Assembly: GCA_002698785.1 (NCBI GenBank)
Contig: PAAG01000060.1
Span: 1-64,000, forward strand
Source of the DNA: Verrucomicrobiales bacterium
GTDB taxonomy: Bacteria; Verrucomicrobiota; Verrucomicrobiia; Verrucomicrobiales; DEV007
DNA: 64,000 nt
Reading direction: 5' to 3'
Positions 60,557-64,000 of the stretch are shown piece after piece. The number at the start of each line of letters is the position of its first letter. The stretch's first letter is position 1. A program made the translations under genes and the position numbers. The notes beneath the pieces are model-generated. The model was given only the letters and a program-made list of their open reading frames with translations. It was not told the origin of the DNA and ran no database searches.

Positions 60557-62749
60557 ATGTTTAGAAACTGTTGCAAAACATTACCGTCGGAAGGCGGGAA
60601 AAGGGCGCATAGGTGCAACGTGAGCCGTTACACAGACAGATCCTCAGCAAGGGGGGCACTCCTCTTCTTGTCATTACTGGCTGCCCTGTTTTCTACAGGG
60701 GGCCAAAATGGTAGAGCTGATTCTATTCAAGCTCAGCCGCTACTTTCGGCAGAGCCGGTGGCAGGAGAGAAAGAGAGAAAACCGCTGTTGAATTCGTTTT
60801 TCGGTGAAAAGCGGGGGGCAAAGAAAAGCGAATCTCCCGAGATGGCTGTAGAGCCAATCTCAGCGAAGCCAGTTGAAGTTTCGGCAGCTACTGAGTCAGC
60901 AGATCTCCCTGCAGTAAAGGTGACCAAGAAAGGGGAACCGGTGGAAGACTCGATCAAGGTAGGTTACGAAACATCTTCTCCTGCAGAGAAAAAGTCTGTT
61001 CTGGGCTGGTGGTTCAAGAAGGGAGAAGCTGAAGCTGATAAGATCGAAGAGAAAGAGATTTTCGAACCAGCGCCGGATGTCGACAATTCAGAAATATTCG
61101 AGGCTCAGACGATTGCCCTTACCAAGTCGGAATCTGAACTTGCAGTCGATGCGAGGATTGAAAAACTGTATAACGAAATCGAAGGCCGCATCTGTCAGTT
61201 TACCGATCCGGAATTGAACATCAATCAATTTGCCGGAGACGGGGTGCCGATCGATTTCAACGAAACGTGGGGGCAAGACATTCTTCGCAGCTATTGGGGT
61301 GGACAGCCTCGAATTTCTCGTTCGCTAGATTCGGTTTATTCAGCGGCCATGAGCCACTCCTACCGAGTGAAGGATCTTACCTACATCCCACAAATTACTG
61401 AGACGAACATCGGAGCTGCTGAGGGCGAGTTCGACCCGGAAATTTTCAGCGAACTTCGCCGCGAGCATATCGACGAGCCCACCGGCTCGACACTCACCAC
61501 GGGGACAACTGGCCGGTTGATCGAAGACAACTGGACCGGAGAGGTGGGAGCCCGCAAAAAATTTATCAATGGTGGTGAAGCCGAGCTTTCTCACGATTTT
61601 CTCAGTCGAAAAAACAATTCGACGTTTCTTGATCCGAATCCGCAGACGCAGACCGACGTTCGCCTCCGTGTCGTCCAACCGCTCCTTCGAGGAAACGGTA
61701 TTGAGTACAACACAATTTCCATCAAAGTAGCCAATCTGGACACTCGTATCGCGACTGAGCAGATGGTCAATGCGCTCGAAGATTACCTGCTTGAGGTCAA
61801 TCGCAGCTATTGGGGGGTCTATCTCGCTCGTGCAGCCTATGCACAACGTCTCGAACTTGTGGGAGTGACAGGAGATGTCGTGAATCTCCTTAAAGAACGC
61901 GAGGAGATCGATGCCGAAGCTACTGCGAGTGAAATTGTTCGTGCCAAAGCTTCACTGCTTGAGAGAAAAGCCGATCTGATCCGAAGCAAAACCGCAATAC
62001 GCACAGCCGAAGAGCGCCTTCGCTCCCTGTTGAACGATCCCAGCATGCCAATGGGAATGGCGGCGGAGTTTATCCCATCTTCCAAACCGATTCTCAGTCC
62101 TCCCTGCGATGATGTGCAAACAGTTGCTCACCTCGCAATCAAGAACCGTGCCGAAATCGTAGGAAGCGAAAACGCGATTCGCGTGGCCGGTCTTCGGCGG
62201 GATGCCGCCCGTCACGATCTTCTTCCAAGGCTGAATGTCACGGGTGAAATCGGATATGCAGGACTTGACCGCGGCAGGGACTTTCGCGGTGCCTACGACG
62301 ATACCAACGAATACGGTGCCGGTTGGGCATTCGGCTTTACCTTCAGCCAGCCTTGGGAGCGCCGTTTCGCCAAGTCTTTCGAAGTACGTCGCGATCTTGA
62401 ATACGATCAGGCCGTCAACCAGCTCCGTCTCGCCGGAAATGAAATCATCCTCGATGTGCTCGTGAGCTATCGCGAAGTGGTCACCGCCTACCAGGACATG
62501 CAGGCCAAATACCAGGCCGTTCGCGCCTCTCGCGAGGAAGTCCGCAAACTCGAAGAGCTCGTTAAGACCGATGCGGGCGAAGACTCTGGTCGCACCATCG
62601 GTTCCCGTCTCCAGATCCTGCTCGACGCCATTGAGCGAAACCAGACCGCCGAAGAATCTTACCTCGTTTCCGTCGTGGCATACAATTACTCCCTCGCCGC
62701 CCTCGAACGGGCCAAGGGCACCTTCATTCGCCTCGACAACTACAAGTGA
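60557..62749 (+). CDS. TolC-family outer-membrane protein with long N-terminal extension
   Basis: About 730 residues, beginning one base after the giant gene's stop codon, so probably co-translated. After a short basic segment a signal sequence is seen (ARGALLFLSLLAALFS). Residues about 55-190 form a Glu/Lys/Pro-rich low-complexity extension not normal for TolC. The TolC-family part has OEP-type helices and strands (LRVVQPLLRGNGIEYN, VNRSYWGVYLARAAY, RLNVTGEIGYAGLDRG, FTFSQPWERRF, ALERAKGTFI). TolC channels pair with HlyD adaptors, two of which are encoded upstream. The extra N-terminus might contact other partners or the wall. It is 61 bp from the SecA-like gene. Confidence 0.85.
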   Translation: MFRNCCKTLPSEGGKRAHRCNVSRYTDRSSARGALLFLSLLAALFSTGGQNGRADSIQAQPLLSAEPVAGEKERKPLLNSFFGEKRGAKKSESPEMAVEPISAKPVEVSAATESADLPAVKVTKKGEPVEDSIKVGYETSSPAEKKSVLGWWFKKGEAEADKIEEKEIFEPAPDVDNSEIFEAQTIALTKSESELAVDARIEKLYNEIEGRICQFTDPELNINQFAGDGVPIDFNETWGQDILRSYWGGQPRISRSLDSVYSAAMSHSYRVKDLTYIPQITETNIGAAEGEFDPEIFSELRREHIDEPTGSTLTTGTTGRLIEDNWTGEVGARKKFINGGEAELSHDFLSRKNNSTFLDPNPQTQTDVRLRVVQPLLRGNGIEYNTISIKVANLDTRIATEQMVNALEDYLLEVNRSYWGVYLARAAYAQRLELVGVTGDVVNLLKEREEIDAEATASEIVRAKASLLERKADLIRSKTAIRTAEERLRSLLNDPSMPMGMAAEFIPSSKPILSPPCDDVQTVAHLAIKNRAEIVGSENAIRVAGLRRDAARHDLLPRLNVTGEIGYAGLDRGRDFRGAYDDTNEYGAGWAFGFTFSQPWERRFAKSFEVRRDLEYDQAVNQLRLAGNEIILDVLVSYREVVTAYQDMQAKYQAVRASREEVRKLEELVKTDAGEDSGRTIGSRLQILLDAIERNQTAEESYLVSVVAYNYSLAALERAKGTFIRLDNYK

Positions 62750-62769
62750 CGGCATTTCGCGTGCCGGTT

Positions 62770-62810
62770 CCGAAAATCGGGTCCCGGCGCCGAGGGGATC
62801 GGATTTTCGG
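62770..62810 (+). promoter_or_regulatory. strong stem-loop ending at the SecA-like start codon
   Basis: The arm at 62770-62785 pairs with 62795-62810 in 15 of 16 positions (one G-T wobble, one mismatch) around a 9-nt GC loop. The outermost nine pairs, ccgaaaatc with gattttcgg, are perfect. The right arm ends directly before the ATG at 62811, and no T run follows, so it is not a normal terminator. It would enclose any ribosome-binding site and could set the level of the SecA-like protein relative to TolC and the giant protein. Confidence 0.65.
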
Positions 62811-64000
62811 ATGATCACACAGTTTGCGAAGCAGTATGACAAGCGCTCCTACCTCGAGGGGCGGCTCCGTGCTGGTTGGAAACGCGCGCTGAATCCGCAG
62901 GGCGGCCATAACGACCAGCTTCGTCTCCGGAAAATCCTTTCGATGGAGGAGGAAATGGCTGCACTCACCGACGAGGAGATCCAGCAGAGGTCTCACAAGT
63001 GGAAAGAGGAGATGGAAAAGGGGGCCATCGAGTGGGAAGACATCGTCGAGCCTTCCTTTGCCCTGCTCCGTGAAGCCGCCCGCCGTGTTCTCGGGCTCTT
63101 TCCGTATCCCGAACAGGTGCTCGGTGGGCTGGCCCTCGTTCGTGGATGTGTCGCCGAGCAGGCAACCGGGGAGGGGAAAACTCTGACGACTACCATTCCA
63201 TCCTATTGCTTCGGGCTCACCGGAAAGGGCGTCCACGTCGTTACCGTCAACAGCTACCTCGCAAAGCGGGACTACGAGTTCGCCAAGCCGCTCTTCGAAT
63301 TCCTCGGCTTGACCATCGGTTTTCTCGAAGAACAGGGGGATCCGGCAGACAAGACCAAGGCCTATCGCTGCGACATTGTTTACGGCACGGGCTACGAATT
63401 CGGTTTCGATTACCTTCGCGATCAGCTGAAACTCTTACAAAACCCTAAACCGTCTCCCGTCGACCGGCTTTGTGGAGTACTCATGGGGGAGACTTGTCAG
63501 GAACCGGAACTCATGCATCGCCGCCTCAGTTTCGCCATTGTCGACGAGGTGGACAGTGTGCTCATCGACGAGGCCGGGTCGCCCCTACTGCTCAGTGGAG
63601 CCGGACGGGAAGATTTCGATCCCCGTCCTTTTCAACGAGCCCTCGAACTCACCAGCGAGCTGGAAGAGGGCCGCGATTACTGGCTCGAACGCGGGCGCAA
63701 TGTTACCCTGACACGACAAGGGAGGCAAACCGCCCATGCGGCGAAAGGCGTTCCCTGGGCAGCCTTGATACGTCCCTGGAAAACCTACGTCGTCAACGCA
63801 CTCGTCGCTGAGATTCTCCTGCGTCGCGACGTCGACTACATTGTCGAGGACGACTCCGTCATTATCATCGACGGCAATACCGGGCGAGCCCATGCCGAGC
63901 GATCCTGGCGCGACGGACTTCACCAGGCCGTGGAGACCAAGGAGCAAGTCACCATTAAATCCGAGAACCAATCCGTCGCCAGTATCACACGCCAGCGGTT
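62811..64000 (+). CDS. SecA-type ATPase, divergent; 3' end outside the window
   Basis: The first 396 residues of a SecA-like motor; the gene runs off the window. Nucleotide-binding motifs are Walker A TGEGKT (119-124) and the Walker B region AIVDEVDSVLIDEA (222-235). Other SecA landmarks are GVHVVTVNSYLAKRD, YGTGYEFGFDYLRD and GLHQAVETKEQVTI. Several positions differ from housekeeping SecA: QATGEGKT for MRTGEGKT, VNSYLAKRD for VNDYLARRD, DEAGSP for DEARTP, and IDGNTGR for IDEFTGR. It may therefore be a second, dedicated SecA. Position after TolC, the giant protein and HlyD proteins suggests it powers export of the giant protein. A housekeeping secA in an unusual lineage cannot be fully excluded without the rest of the genome. 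Confidence 0.8.
   Translation, partial: MITQFAKQYDKRSYLEGRLRAGWKRALNPQGGHNDQLRLRKILSMEEEMAALTDEEIQQRSHKWKEEMEKGAIEWEDIVEPSFALLREAARRVLGLFPYPEQVLGGLALVRGCVAEQATGEGKTLTTTIPSYCFGLTGKGVHVVTVNSYLAKRDYEFAKPLFEFLGLTIGFLEEQGDPADKTKAYRCDIVYGTGYEFGFDYLRDQLKLLQNPKPSPVDRLCGVLMGETCQEPELMHRRLSFAIVDEVDSVLIDEAGSPLLLSGAGREDFDPRPFQRALELTSELEEGRDYWLERGRNVTLTRQGRQTAHAAKGVPWAALIRPWKTYVVNALVAEILLRRDVDYIVEDDSVIIIDGNTGRAHAERSWRDGLHQAVETKEQVTIKSENQSVASITRQR

Noticed and set aside
1-64000. tRNA or rRNA genes
   Set aside because: No cloverleaf-like or rRNA-like stretch was noticed on either strand.

Overview
The window reads as accessory DNA from a bacterium of the Planctomycetota-Verrucomicrobiota-Chlamydiota (PVC) superphylum, most likely Verrucomicrobiota. 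The main pointers are the LEPR-XLL motif at the N-terminus of a giant protein (a hallmark of planctomycetes, verrucomicrobia and lentisphaerae), a DUF1573 secreted protein, paired rhodanese/MauE-like proteins, and weak or absent Shine-Dalgarno sequences before many starts. This placement is inference; no rRNA or other marker gene is present.

Layout. (1) 1-3840 is an insertion-sequence graveyard: an apparently intact IS3-family element (about 279-1508), an IS110-family transposase (1794-2879, minus) and a frameshifted, truncated ISL3-family transposase (2938-3839, minus). (2) 4683-9129 carries a single-pass membrane protein, a secreted TPR/coiled-coil-like protein and an ABC ATPase-permease fusion, probably one operon. 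(3) 9661-13491 encodes secreted proteins of mostly unknown function, including a small cysteine-rich protein and a DUF1573 protein. (4) 14049-22065 is a tight run: three secreted alpha/beta-hydrolase-like proteins (two large ones with several modules, most of which have lost the nucleophile), a membrane protein resembling O-antigen ligases, a rhodanese and a MauE/DoxX-like protein.

(5) 22286-64000 is the centrepiece. It encodes, all on the + strand: a DUF3467 protein; a GAF-like/HlyD membrane-fusion protein; a PqqD-like/M50 protease/HlyD fusion; a HemN/HemW-type radical SAM protein; two 2OG-Fe(II)-oxygenase-like proteins; one uninterrupted 30.9-kb gene for a 10,300-residue LEPR-XLL protein; a TolC-family outer-membrane protein; and the first half of a divergent SecA-type ATPase. 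The giant protein is a mosaic: LEPR-XLL, two metzincin-like domains (one dead), Ig-like domains, a GHG-type repeat array, a long leukotoxin-like repeat array, a polyglycine section, a beta-propeller, PKD domains, jelly-roll-like repeats and a right-handed beta-helix array.

The working hypothesis is that these genes form a dedicated pathway that modifies (radical SAM, 2OG oxygenases), recognises (PqqD-like domain, LEPR-XLL) and exports (SecA-like motor, M50/HlyD and GAF/HlyD adaptors, TolC channel) the giant surface protein. No HlyB-type ABC exporter lies beside it. A strong stem-loop ends exactly at the start codon of the SecA-like gene and may set its expression. The families are recognised from sequence; the joint function is inference.
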